Shown in pieces: positions 16,940 to 28,494 of a stretch of DNA of 64,000 nt. A program made the position numbers and the translations under genes. The stretch comes from Krasilnikovozyma curviuscula (lineage: Eukaryota > Basidiomycota > Tremellomycetes > Cystofilobasidiales > Mrakiaceae). Where the stretch lies: NCBI GenBank assembly GCA_014825775.1, contig MVAQ01000057.1, forward strand, positions 39,030 to 103,029. The letters are read 5' to 3'. The stretch's first letter is position 1; every line of letters starts with the position of its first letter. The notes beneath the pieces were generated by a model. It was not told the origin of the DNA. It was given only the letters and a program-made list of their open reading frames with translations, and made no database searches.

Positions 16940-18327
16940 ATGAAGATCTCACCTTCTTCTTTCACACGGTCTCGTCAACATCAGCCATGGAAGCCAGCAA
17001 CCTGTAGCATCTGCACTTCAAACACGCCGACGACAAGCCTCTTCAGACGATTCAACAGCACAGAAGCAGACCCCAAAATCAGAAACGACGTTCACAGCAG
17101 CAGTAGTACCAGTTCTAGCAACACTTCAAGTATCACCAGCCAGAGTTCTTCTGTCCTCCAGAAAACGCTCACGTCGACCCGAGCGACACAGCTGCAGCTC
17201 CTCCAGACGCTCCGGACAATTGGGATCCAGAATCACATTCAGGATCTAAGTAGTAAACTCGAAGGGGTAGGCAGGAGGCTGAATGAAGTCACCGGGTACG
17301 ATGAGATTGAGGTGCTCAAGAAGGGTGTAGAGGAACGAGGTATGTGTGTCTCTTCCCATACCCTCTTATTCGTTTGCGCAATGCCACACAGTATATTGAC
17401 CGTCTTATTTTCTTGGAATTAGAAACGAACCTCTCGCGTCTCCGAGAACGTCTCACGACCCTCCGAACGTCTTACATGGCCTCCGTCTCCCTCCGCTCAA
17501 ACTCGCAGCGGCAGGTTAACGATCTACTGTCCCGAAAATCTGATTGGAATGAGAACGATGTCGTGAGATTCACGACCCTGGTCAAAGAGGACCATGAGAA
17601 TGCGCGAAATGAGGAGGAGGGGAGGAGGGAAGTTGAGCGGGTTGAAGCTGAGGTAGAAGGGGAGTTCAGGGATCTGATGAGGTGTATACTAGAGTAGGTT
17701 CTCCTTCCGTTCCAGTGTGGACAGACTTGTTCTCGACAGGTCATTAACTATACTTGCGCGATGTCCTCAAATTCTTTGACACCTCTAACTCATTCTTTTC
17801 CTGTAATTCTCAGTCGGTATCACTCTGAACAGATCTGGTCTGACAAGATCCGTCATCTTTCGACGCACTCAACACTCCTCATCGCCTTCCTCAACCTGAC
17901 CATCTTCATCGGCGCTATCGTCTTCGTGGAGCCGTGGAAGCGGCGACGCCTCACACAGGAGTTTAATGGGAAGGTTGATGCGCTAAGCGATAAAATTGAA
18001 TCGTTCTTCGCTACTACAGTTAATGCCCCTGTGGAGGAGAAGTTGCTGGTGGTTGGTGAGGAAGGGGAGGAGACGTTGGTCGTCATCCCCTCCGGTGCCG
18101 AACCCCAGTCCTCAGTAGCCGCATCAACAATAATTCCGCTCTTACCTCTCACAATCATTTCGACGAGGTCGATGCACGAGATGCTCCTCTCGCTCGAGGC
18201 GTTCGGGACAAAAGTTTTCAATGAGCCGGAGAGCTCAGAGCGGCTGCTCGTCGGCGTTGGGTCCACATGTGTTCTTATCGGCGGAGTTCTTGGATGGGGT
18301 ATAAGAGTTCTGTTTTCTGGGAGGTAG
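16940..18327 (+). CDS. SHE9: She9/Mdm33 mitochondrial inner-membrane protein
   Basis: Member of the She9/Mdm33 family, which controls mitochondrial inner-membrane shape and fission in yeast. Exons 16940-17339, 17423-17693 and 17814-18327 are length-checked and give 394 aa. The N-terminus is Arg/Ser/Thr-rich without acidic residues at first (MKISPSSFTRSRQ, later LFRRFNST), as expected for a matrix-targeting presequence. A long coiled coil follows (LRERLTTLRTSY, QRQVNDLLSRKSDWNENDV, HENARNEEEGRREVERVEAE). The signature RYHSEQIWSDKIR then leads into a transmembrane helix, LIAFLNLTIFIGAIVFVEPW. A second hydrophobic segment closes the protein (VLIGGVLGWGIRVLF). Confidence 0.9.
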
Positions 18328-18609
18328 ACTTTGATAGACTTGTTGGAAATGTACAAAGAATGCAAAACGTAGATTTTGGGATGTCTTTCTAAAACATCTA
18401 GAAAGCGCGACCCCAATTGAAAATCTGGAAAATCCCACTTCTCTGATTGACTTCTCACTTTTACCTTTTTCCATACCTTGCTGTCCCAATGTCGAGAAAA
18501 TCTGTCCTCATCTCATCTCGTACTGGTTGTGGCGCGCGTCATTGAAAAGGACCGACCCTTCCGAACTCGCTGAGGCTTCTCAAATCACTCACTCCACCTA
18601 AAAACGAAG
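18328..18609. other. intergenic, presumed epimerase promoter
   Basis: Short gap between co-directional genes with CT-rich runs near 18440-18480. No gene seen. Confidence 0.5.
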
Positions 18610-20097
18610 ATGTCAGTCACTTCAGATGAAAAAAAGATTTACTTGAAGCACCCAAACGTCAGTATCAACATCTCATGCAGTCTTCATTCTCTCGTCTGGA
18701 AAAAGTGCCTTAACCCCTCTCCTTCGTATCCATCTGGTTGGATCCTTTTCCACAGGGAGCTTCTGCTGAGATATAGTGCGCCTTTCTTTCACCATTCCCT
18801 TTTTCGGAGTTTAGTTAGATCTGACTGGTGCTCTGTACTCCTTTGTCCCTCACCAGCCTCTATGGGTCAACAGTGACATCTTGGAAGACGGCTGACGGTA
18901 CGGAGAGACTCTTCGTCAGCAAGAAAGCCGTGTTGGATGGTTCCAAAGCTGTAAGTCTCATCCTCATTCATCAATCGTACTACTGAACTACCTGGCACTG
19001 ATGGAGTGCTCTTCTTTGTTGCAGATTCGAGGAGGAAGTAAGCCCGATTACGTTCCTACAACGTCACCCTTGCTTCTGACGAACCCCGCCTTTTTTTTTT
19101 TCGTTGCTTGCTTTTTTGACATTCTCTTTTGATTTCCAGTTCCAATATGCTTCCCAATCTTTGGTCCACCCCCAGCAGCAGACGTTGCTCCTTCAGAGTA
19201 CCACGCTAAACTGCCACAACATGGTTTCGCGAGGACTTCTGTGTGGAAGTACGCAGGTGAAGTCGAAGGTGAACCTGTCGGTGCCAGACTCAGTGCGTGC
19301 TTTTCCCCTGCTTTCTTCATTCGCTCTCAGGATGCTGATTCTTACCTGTCCGTTGTGGAATGTCTAGTGCTCGACCCCACGGAGGAGACGAACAAAATCT
19401 TCCCAATCCCATTTGGCTTAGTCTACACTGTCGTTGTCCGTTGTTCCTCATTATCTACCTTCATTTTCTTCATTCTTCAAGCTGACAGATTTCTACGACT
19501 TGGTATATCATTTACAGCTCGGGGAAGACACCCTCACAACCTCGCTTAATGTTACCAACCCACCAACATCCGGTTCGAAGCTTGCTTTCCAAACGTTGTT
19601 GCACACATATCTTGCCGTTCCCGATTACTTGAAAGCCGGAGTCGATGGATTAGAGGGTAAAAGTTACAAAGATAAGACGCGCGGTGGTCAGACTTTCAGT
19701 ACGTTGCATCTCTAAGCCCAGGTTATCCGCCAATCATCGATCTCACACACGCACCTTTTTCTTCGCGATTTTTGCATCTTTTACAGCGGAAGACCGTAAG
19801 ATCGTCACCGTCGAGTCTGAAACTGACCGCGTCTACTCTTCCCTCCCACAAAACGGCCACCTCCTCGTCCCCTACAGCACCTCTGATTCTTCAGCCGGCG
19901 GTATCAAAGTCGCAACAACTGGATTCCCAGACGCAACTATCTGGAACCCAGGCGCAAAGACTGGTAGCGGGATGGCGGATATGGAAGATAAGGGTTGGGA
20001 AAAATACGTTTGTGTTGAGCCGGGTTACGTTAGCGAATTCAAGGAACTAGAGAAGGGCGAGGGTGCTGTCTTTGTGCAGACATTCAGCCTTTTGTGA
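18610..20097 (+). CDS. glucose-6-phosphate 1-epimerase (YMR099C-like)
   Basis: Aldose-1-epimerase-like enzyme that interconverts alpha and beta anomers of hexose-6-phosphates in the cytosol. Eight exons: 18610-18657, 18756-18775, 18857-18950, 19025-19037, 19140-19292, 19368-19435, 19518-19698, 19787-20097. They are length-checked and give 295 aa, normal for the family. Diagnostic blocks are SLYG.TVTSWK, IRGGIPICFPIFGPP, LPQHGFAR, and FPIPFGLVYTV. FQTLLHTYL carries the catalytic His, DATIWNPG is also present, and YVCVEPGYV carries the catalytic Glu. Exons 2 (20 nt) and 4 (13 nt) are micro-exons but are required for the GASAEIY and RGGIPIC blocks. An alternative acceptor around 19481 would insert a short segment after VYTVV; I prefer the shorter form. 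Confidence 0.9.
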
Positions 20098-22142
20098 GGA
20101 CGAGGCTGTACAAGGTTCCAGAAGGTCTAGCCGGACGGATGCTTGTCTCTACATACAAGTTTCATCTAGATGACAGAACCGTTTATTCTGAACATACAGA
20201 GTCGCATGAAAAGTGGTGGAGGCTGATGTCTGTGAAATTCAAGATAGTTCTTCGAAGTCCTTATCAGTATTCTATGGTTGGTCCATGGAGCGGTGAAGGC
20301 AAAGATAGAAGTCGCAGTCCTTCCTTGCGCAGGCTCTTCCCACATCTCCAGGTCTCCTACAAAAGACTGAAACATGCTTAAACATTGCTTCCCGGTGCTA
20401 AAGCAGCTCGCACTGAATAGTCACACCGTTCAGACACGTCGCTTGCGGCGCAGAAACAGCCGTCTGTCTCTCTCACGTTGTTCCAACTGGTTTTTCCAAT
20501 ATCTTCGAATATTTCAGTGAACTGTGCTTCAGTGATAATACACGAACTCTACTGCTTCTTGCTTCTTGGAGTCTTGGAGATTCTGATCTCTCAACCTCAA
20601 ACAAAGCGCTACAGATTCTATAACCTCGATCAGTAGGACCCCAATCCGTCTTTGGCTCTCTTTCTCTTCATGTAACAAAGTTTATAATACTAACCGAAAT
20701 CCATTATCCAGTGTCTCTCTTCAGCACACTTCGTCGAGGTCGAGAAGGTGTCACGCTCATTCCAGCGGTGGCTTTCCTTCTTCCGAACAGTGGACGTCAA
20801 AGGAACCCTAAATCGGTGTAGTTATACGCAGTCTCGACGGCGATAGTCTGCGTGAAGAGGACAACTCGTTAGAAGGTTGAGAGAAAAGGAGGGAGACAGA
20901 GTGCCAACGCGGGTTATGTGCTAAGAAGTATTGCGATCAAGGTGAAACAGCGCGTGAACAGGCGGACAGCGTCCTCGCTGTGTAAACAAGCAGTGGATCT
21001 GGGAGATATCCTATCCTACAACTTTCAAAAGATAAAAAAAGAGGCTATTAACAAGCGATGTTATATGGAAGATGGTCCTTGTTAGTTAAAATGCTGAAAA
21101 ATCGCTGAAAATTGCATTTGAAAGGGAAATCAGTGCCCTACCATTCCTCGCGAGCCATGGTCTCTTTCCGTACACCTGTGACGCTGCACCTGCTTCCATT
21201 CTAGACTCCAACGGTTTGCCAATGCATATGGCTAGGCTTTCTATTTAGTGTCCCGCTTTTCTTTCTTTCTCTAACTTGCCGCGTAACCATTACTCGTGAG
21301 CTCCTCCGCGGCAACAACATCACGTTGTTTCTAGGCAATAAGCACGGGGCTAAGTGCCCAGTTCCGACTCTTTGTAACGCAGATCCCCCTTGTGATCAGC
21401 CGAAAATGTTGAAGGGAATTGGAATTTTTGACGGTTTGGTACAGATGTCGCGGATACAAAGCAACGCGCGCGTTGCTTCCATTCGAATTCAATTAGGATA
21501 AACTCGAGCGAATTCTTTCATTCCCTTTTCAATAGCTTTGGCTGTGCTTCTTTTTTCGTTACGCCGTTCTGAAAGAGTTCTTGGGTGCGATGGTGTGAAG
21601 TTTAAGCCAAGAGCGGTTGGCTGGCTTGTGGTGTGTCTAGCCTCTGGATTTCTTTCACCGCCCGCCGAGAGGTTTGTTTACATCTGGCATTTTGTGATGA
21701 TGCTCTGCAACTCTGCGCAACCATTCTTCAAAAAACCGACTAGGAAGAATACAAACAAGAGCACCATTCGAATGATGAAAAGAGCCTTTGAGGAGTATTA
21801 ATTGAGAACAAGCTCAAGGATTTGGGACCCTTGTTTCACTCGGGGAGGCGGAAGCCAGCACTCGTCATGATCGATGCGAAACATTTCTTGACTCACCTTG
21901 CCACCGCACATCCTTCACATCACCGCAGGAAAACAGAATCTTGTACGGTTCAGTTTTAAAGTGTGGGGGGAATAGAAAAAAAAAGTAGCCCTGACTTGTC
22001 ACGCTAAATTCTTTTGCCTCAGTTGGCTCGTGCGTATCGTCGCTCTTCGATTCCTTTCCACCCATCATCCACCTTATCCTAATCATACCCTGCAGACTAA
22101 TCAGCAATATAGACGTAGCAGGAAGGCCGTAGGTTCTTCACC
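20098..22142. other. gene-poor 2 kb region
   Basis: Contains the 3' UTR of the epimerase and about 1.7 kb without a supportable gene. Short ORFs on both strands lack splice partners and family resemblance. No tRNA or repeat was recognised. It could hold a non-coding transcript or regulatory DNA. Confidence 0.5.
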
Positions 22143-22665
22143 ATGATAGCCTCGCTGGAATATCTCATGGAGGAGCACTCGACGGACTTGGTGAGCTGAG
22201 AAATCCTGATCGACCCTCGTTTTCGTACGCTTATCTTACGCTGTCGGCTGCTTCCTCACAGATTTCTACCAAGCTGCTGTTGCTTGTCATCTTTTCGGTG
22301 CTCATCCTTTCAATCACCATGGCGTGAGTAGTACAGCCTTCGTATTCTTGTCATGCGAACCCAAAAATTCCGTCGTAACTGACGAGACACCCCTCGGTTG
22401 GTCACCGAATAGTCCTCCCTCGACATTTCTCTGCTTGTCTCCTTCACCATCATCTCCCTCTTTCTCCACCTTGCCGTCCCCATCGTCAGGCTACTACCAC
22501 TCCCCAACAAAGCAGTCCCAGCGACGCATGCAGCACAACCGACGTTGGTCAACTGGCAGGGAGTCCATCTCTACCCTCGACGCTGTCTTGGAGGAAGGCC
22601 ACTACGAGGAGAATCCACATCCTATCAAACTATCCACACCTCTATCATTGGGCGAGAAGAATTGA
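22143..22665 (+). CDS. small single-pass membrane protein, hypothetical
   Basis: Three-exon model 22143-22190, 22262-22323 and 22413-22665, length-checked to 120 aa. It has an acidic N-terminus (EEHSTDL), one strong hydrophobic helix (TKLLLLVIFSVLILSITM), a Ser/Pro-rich linker, then a basic stretch (QSQRRMQHNRRW) and an acidic C-terminus. Donors are GTGAGC and GTGAGT. The acceptor at 22412 is the one that keeps the last exon in its coding-looking frame; the more obvious acceptor at 22490 would switch frame. No family recognised. The topology would suit a small tail-exposed membrane protein, but existence and splicing are unproven. Confidence 0.4.
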
Positions 22666-24645
22666 CAATCACAGCAATCACCTTTCGCCTTTCCTTATTC
22701 GCCGCCTCGTCAGCGCACCCTCTGAATCATCAAGGCCAGCGGCCTTCCCACTACCACTCCTCCCAATGCACCCTAGACATCCACTATCCCTTACTACTAC
22801 ACACATCCACAACATCCTATCCTTTCATTTTGAACACTGAACATTACTGTATCCATACCATATCCTTTTATTCGCCGCATTAGTACACTTCCTCCCCCGA
22901 CACATTTCTTTCGGTTTCTCTTTCCCTGGACCTGTACATAGCTGGACCTTATCACAAATAGATGTCTTTCTCTCCTTCTTGTAGTACCATAGCATTCTTT
23001 TACTTCTAATGTCGCGATTTACACGACACTCCTTGTGCCAGTCGTCCACGCAGCAAGGATGTGAGACTTGCCTATTTCGGAACACCTCCATCTCAGTGGA
23101 ATAAGGAGTCGCTTCTCTTCTACGCAGCTGAACTAGCTCCAAACGTTCGTTTTTCTGAGAGAGATAGATCTGCAGCGAGGAGACTTATCGATGGTGGACG
23201 GCTGGTGGCGCCTGGAGGGACACAACTCAGACTGAGTTTGAACAATCTAATCTAATAAAGTTCAAGACCGTTGTTTTGCAAACATCGTCATTTCTTTCTT
23301 AGTAGATCGTGAAAAGTTCAGAAGTAATCTTTGAAAAAAAGAGGGATAGTGCAAGGAAACAAGAGACGAGTTGTGTCCGTCTTCTTGTCTGCAGCTGGGG
23401 GTCTACATTTGACATTTCTAGGATCATTATTCACGGACGCCGCACTGGGACACGTTGCTGATGTGAGGGCAAATCAAAGAAGTCACTAACGACTAGATCC
23501 AGTTCATATCCAAGTAACGTTCTAAAATGAATAGAATAGAAGAGATGTGAAGGTCGGAGGAGGCAGATAAGCTAAATGAGGACTAAAAGATGGGGTAGGC
23601 GGGGTTTCGAGGCAATATACGATTGTGACGGCGTTGACGACGTGTTTCTTTCCTACATTGAATGGAGAGATGAAGGTGGAACCAAAAGAAGATATCACCC
23701 CGGTATCATGGATGGGTTGGGGTGGTTTGAGAGAAGAGAGAGGGCAACGAGAAATACGGGATATCTTTGAAATATGTGTCGCTTTTTTCGTCTTTTTTCG
23801 AGATGTTGACCATTCCAGCAACCTTTTCCAGCTAGAAGTAAGAAGATTGTATGTCGGAGAATTCTTCAAAGCTGATTGCCTGGTGATGTCGAGTTAGCGG
23901 CAGCAAATTCGCCATCTAAAAGCCTCCTGCACGAGAGAGAGAGGTAGCAATTCGTCAGACTGGTCTTTACAAGCACACCTGGATGGTGCTGAGGATGCAA
24001 AGATGTGCCAATCATAGTTTCTTAATCGTAATATATATAATAAATATGGGTGGATGGTTTGATTGATGCTCTTCAAGAGATCAAATGCTTCTCTCTCAAC
24101 CAAGCGATCTCCATTCTGCTACGTGCTATTGGACATGCTCCTCTCCCATTTCACTACCACGCCTTACTCGAATCCTTCTGAGTTTCAAACCTCATGTTTT
24201 GGTACCTCCATAGTATGTACAACCAGTTGAAGAAGATCGGACGGAGCCATCTCGATTTGGAAGAGGGCAGAGATCTTATGCCACTTCTCGCCCGCTTTGC
24301 TCCTGTCTTCCCACAATATCGCCCTTTCCTCCGGTAAGTTGTACATATACGAAATGTTGTTCTCCTTCTCGGAGCGGTACAATCGAGGAGATTATGATGT
24401 GATGCGATAGCGGACAACACTAGATTGTAGTAAGCGATATTCCACTTAAACCTTTATGTCTTATATTGTTCTAATCAACCACAACCATTATTCCTCTAAG
24501 GTTGTTTCGTAACTTCGGAAACTATCCTCTCAGAATTTTGTTTTTTGTTTTGTCGATTTTCCTACCTTCGCACTATCACTAGGACTTGCCCGACGCCTGA
24601 CTCGATTTTCATCCCTACTCATCACTACTTACTGCGGTAATTGCG
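22666..24645. other. gene-poor 2 kb region
   Basis: No gene with supportable structure. CT-rich sequence to about 22930 is probably 3' UTR. A minus-strand open stretch at 24185-24370 has protein-like composition but no start (see findings). A run of ta repeats occurs near 24030. Confidence 0.45.
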
Positions 24646-25776
24646 ATGGGCTACAGATATAGAAATGAGTACAAACCTTCTCCTTGTACAGACCCCGACA
24701 TCCATCGATACACATCGCCTGAGGAATACGACCACAACTTCTGTCTGAGTGGGTCTCCTATCAAAGTGCTGAGAGAGGACAACCATTTTGTCCAGCTGGT
24801 ACCATTCACAGTAAGTATGAACATTTCCTATTTTAATTTCTCAGGTGTATGTTTGCTGACAGGAAGCTCTCGTGTCGTCGCTTCCAAAGCCCAGCTTGTA
24901 CTCTGACGCGCTCTATGAGGAAACAATTGATTACCCGGACAATTTCAACGGTTTCTCCAGGACTGATCAAGTGTGTTATCCTCACGTTTGAAGTTATTCT
25001 TTCTTTCAAGTAAAATGCTGATTCTGATTCTTTTTCTTTCCCCAGTGGAAAAGCGGCGGGGAGGTCCGCATGTGGTTAGAAAACATGTACAGGCGAGACT
25101 CAGTGGGTATGGACACCGCGCCATTGTGACCTACATGCTTCTGATATATCATCTGCTCTCTGTCGCAGGGCTCTCTCGTCTATGCTATCTTCGACCTCAA
25201 AAAACCGCCGCCGGAGGGTAAAGACCCCGTCGACTGGCCGGGTGCCTTCTCTGGTATTATCTGCTACTCAACCTCCTCCCAGGACAACCTTGCTACCGAG
25301 CTAGGCTTCGTTTTCATGTGAGTCTTTCTACATTTGCTCCTCGTTGCTCAATTTACATCGGTGCGCGCGTAAATCTGATTCTTCGTGGCTGTTGCAGCTT
25401 CCCCAAAGCTCAACGTTCCCACGTCCTCACCCATTCCGTCTCTTTGCTCCTCTCTCAAGCTTTCCGTCTGCCCACGCACCCAACGAACCCGGGTTACGGC
25501 ATCCGGCGAATCATGTGGCGCACCTGTACGAACAACATTGCGTCCCTCAAAGCAGCGAAGCGTCTAGGGTTCAAGGAGGAAGGGCTTAACAGGATGACGA
25601 AGATCAATTCGAAACTGAAGATGGATAGCCAGTGGTGCAGCTGGCCTGGAAGGCAAGGCGATGGCGGTGGGGGAAGTGGCAGTCGAGATGTTTGGACGTA
25701 CGCGATGACTTACCATGATTGGGTCCATGAAGGGGTGGAAGAGAAGGTTAGAGCCCTTGTAGAAAGGAAATTCTAA
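24646..25776 (+). CDS. GNAT-family N-acetyltransferase (RimJ/RimL type)
   Basis: Acetyl-CoA-dependent acetyltransferase. Exons 24646-24810, 24863-24970, 25046-25102, 25169-25317 and 25398-25776 are length-checked and give 285 aa. The N-terminal substrate-side region includes a DNFNGFSRTDQW segment. The GNAT fold is seen in GSLVYAIFDLKK, the central strand AFSGIICYSTSS..NLATELGFVFI, and the C-terminal motif RRIMWRTCTNNIASLKAAKRLGFKEEG. That last pattern (N..S..AA..LGF..EG) is the RimJ/RimL signature. A Gly-rich loop (GDGGGGSGSRD) sits before the final strand. Substrate unknown; fungal relatives are annotated as protein or small-molecule acetylators. Confidence 0.88.
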
Positions 25777-26087
25777 ATACAGATAGTTTTGGAGAAAGTA
25801 GCTGGCATGTTTTTGACGTGTTGACAATACTATCGGCAGACCAGCTCTGGCCTCACGCAAGTCATCCTGAAATCTCAAACGCACTCAGTGCCCTGCTGGG
25901 TGCGAAGACCCTATGTACCTTCGTTGATAGTTGATTCAAGCGACGCAGCTTGCTTAGAGGGGAAGTACTCCATTTCTTTGGCAACGTCTCTGTCTCTTCC
26001 GTTGAAATTGCTCTTGTCATTATTGCCTTGCTACACAGACTGAGTCATAAAGCCTAAAAGAATCGCATAAAACAAGGAAAATATATC
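25777..26087. other. convergent 3' flanks
   Basis: About 310 bp between the tail-to-tail GNAT and eS8 genes. No gene seen. Confidence 0.5.
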
Positions 26088-27375
26088 TTAAGCCTGGGCA
26101 GCGTGCTTGGCCTTTCCAGACAAGATCTTTCTCTTGTAGACTATGAAAAAATGTTAAAAAAAGGAATGCGTGTCAATGAACGTGTCCCCAATCGAACGCA
26201 GGATTGCAAGAGTAACGTACATTCGTATTCGGCACCCTCAAGGATGTAACCGTCGCATCGTCCACTCTGTCCTGGTCGGGAAGAGATCATGGCGAGGACC
26301 TTTCCGGTAGCGAATTGCTTAGCGAACTGTAATGACAAAAAATAAGAATCAGTAAAAATAGACAATGTGAAGAAAGGCAGTTGGAAGTGAGGCCTATAGG
26401 ACGAAGGAAGGGAAACTCACGTCTGGGTCCAACTTGGCGCTCTTCTTCTTCTCAGCCAAATCCCTGGTAGCGTGGTTGCTCAACTTCTTCTCCTCAGTTG
26501 GGGCAGACAGCTTGGCGGTCTTTGCGGAGATTGGCTGGGCGTAGTGGGTCTCGTACCAGGTTCTGAATGGAGTGGCATCGATCTGAACGACAGAGGCCTT
26601 GACGAGGGTGTTTGTTCGGACCAACTCGTTGTTGGAGGCATTGTATTGCTATTTGGATTGTATTTGTTGTAGAGAGAAGTTGGGCAACAGATAAGAGAGA
26701 GGGGATCGGCGGAAGGTTGGTAAAGAGAGCAAGGTAGTCAGTAAAAAATTCAAATATCCCGAATTATATTTTTTTTGCTAGGTCCAACACCATAACCCAG
26801 GGCGGAAACCGTACTAGAAAAGGACCCCCTTTATCTTCTCACAAGCAAGAAGACACCAGAGGGGGAACCTAATCCTAGCAGCAGCCACAGCCAGCCCTCG
26901 TCAACCAGCTATACAACCACTCATCTCAGGTTGCAACCCATTTAACGGCAACACCACATTTCACAGCTCTCAAATCTCCCACAGAACCTCCTCACCATAT
27001 TCTGTCTGATCTCTATCCAACACCCCAGCAAGAGGAAATGTTGTACTCACGACACCGACGATACGAGTCTTCTTGGTGATGGCTTCGGAACCCCAAGCGA
27101 AGTTACCGGACTCCAATCGAAGAGCTCTGTACTTGATGTTTCCACCTCTGGTTCTGACGGTGTGGATTCTCTTTGGTCCAATCTTGGTTGAGGCGGCTTG
27201 ACGACCCAACTCGAACTTTCTCTTCTTTCTGTAGAAGGCCCTCTTGGCACCAGTGGCATTGCGCTTGTGACGCGAGTCTCTTGAGATACCTGTTATAGTT
27301 GCGAGGTTGAGGAAGGCAAGGTCAGAAGGGGATCCAAGCTGAAGGAATTCAAGGTCGAGGTTGATGCTTACCCAT
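26088..27375 (-). CDS. RPS8: 40S ribosomal protein eS8 (S8)
   Basis: Structural protein of the small ribosomal subunit. Exons 27375-27372, 27289-27051, 26648-26421, 26326-26221 and 26140-26088 are length-checked and give 209 aa. The protein starts [11 protein letters not shown] and contains [43 protein letters not shown], the fungal insert [13 protein letters not shown], and [16 protein letters not shown], all typical of S8. The first exon is only ATGG, the four-base start exon often seen in fungal ribosomal-protein genes. Intron 2 is 402 nt, about five times the local norm. High constitutive expression is expected. Confidence 0.97.
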
Positions 27376-28494
27376 ATTGATCTGAATTCGACGTTGAAGG
27401 TGAGATGTCCAGCAAAGAAAGTTCCTATAAATTAGCTGCCTAGTCCTAGATGGTGTAGAGAATCAAACGTACGAGTACTTGGCTTCGCTATTTGGCTTGA
27501 CAAGGGGAAACAGCAACAGGCGGGCTCAGCAGTCGAGACCGTCAACGCGCGCCACGAAGAGCCAAGTTGCTGAGCGTTTTCCCACGGTCCAAACTATACA
27601 GCTAAAAGGACAAACATCAACTTCTTCCAAATGCACTACCGGAGGGAGATTGTAATGTTTTCTGAACAAAGTAAGGATGATTAATATGTATGTGAAGGTT
27701 GGGTATGCTTCGTTAGACACCAACACAAAATTGCTACGATGCTGGATCGCAAGGCGACCTCGTCTCTCGCTCCACTACACAATCCTGTTCTCACATTGCG
27801 TCAGCCAGCCAAAAACACTCTTGATGACCCCGTAATGATCATACTGTATCACTACGAGGTGGATGAGACTGAGTGTACCTTGGATGTCAACCACTCTTGA
27901 TTTGCAGTCGCATCCAGTTCAAAAGAAAGCTTTCATACTAGGCATCAAAACCAAGGATTCAAGATAGTTCCCTAAACCCTAACAATTTACGAATTAATCT
28001 GGCGCCATCGTCTTCCAATCTTCCAATGGTCTTTGCAAGCGTCGTAGCAGCTCTGTACGGATTTCCCATATTGTAAACAAACCGCCACCAAGAGGAGATC
28101 TCGGTGAAATTATGCGCAGGAAACCTGACTGTTGTACTAGATATTTAAACGATCCCTATCTACTTTCAGATCTTTCTTCAAGACAAAATTTTTCTTCTCA
28201 TAATCTTGCTGTACGCCACGGAAGCAAAAGAAAACGCGTCATAGGCTTTTTGCATGAGTTGAGCTCTACAGTTTCTACTGTTAGTCGGTAATCAACTCCC
28301 ATTCAGGTCTTTGAACGATCTCACCAGTAATATGTCGAAGTCATTGAGCTTGATAGCCTGTCGGACGCTCGTGAGTAGATTTCCTGAAGGGCCTGTGAGC
28401 TCCAACGATACTGATCGATCCCCTACCATCGTCTTTCCAGCTTCACCAGGAAGCAGGAAACACACTACGATCTCCTTCTATCAGCTCTCAGCTC
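27376..28494. other. intergenic, eS8 promoter side
   Basis: About 1.1 kb between divergent genes. It includes the eS8 promoter immediately right of 27375. No gene recognised; short ORFs lack support. Confidence 0.5.

Noticed and set aside
20720..20830. Short minus-strand segment ending SRPRRSVLKRDTG
   Set aside because: Too short, no start or upstream exon that could be joined.
22490..22883. Alternative frame for the small membrane gene through an acceptor at 22490
   Set aside because: Gives an unusual composition running through CT-rich, UTR-like sequence; the acceptor at 22412 keeps the better frame.
26781..26826. GGTCC/GGACC stem in the RPS8 intron as proof of an H/ACA RNA
   Set aside because: Only five base pairs and no clear ACA tail; kept only as a lead in the findings.
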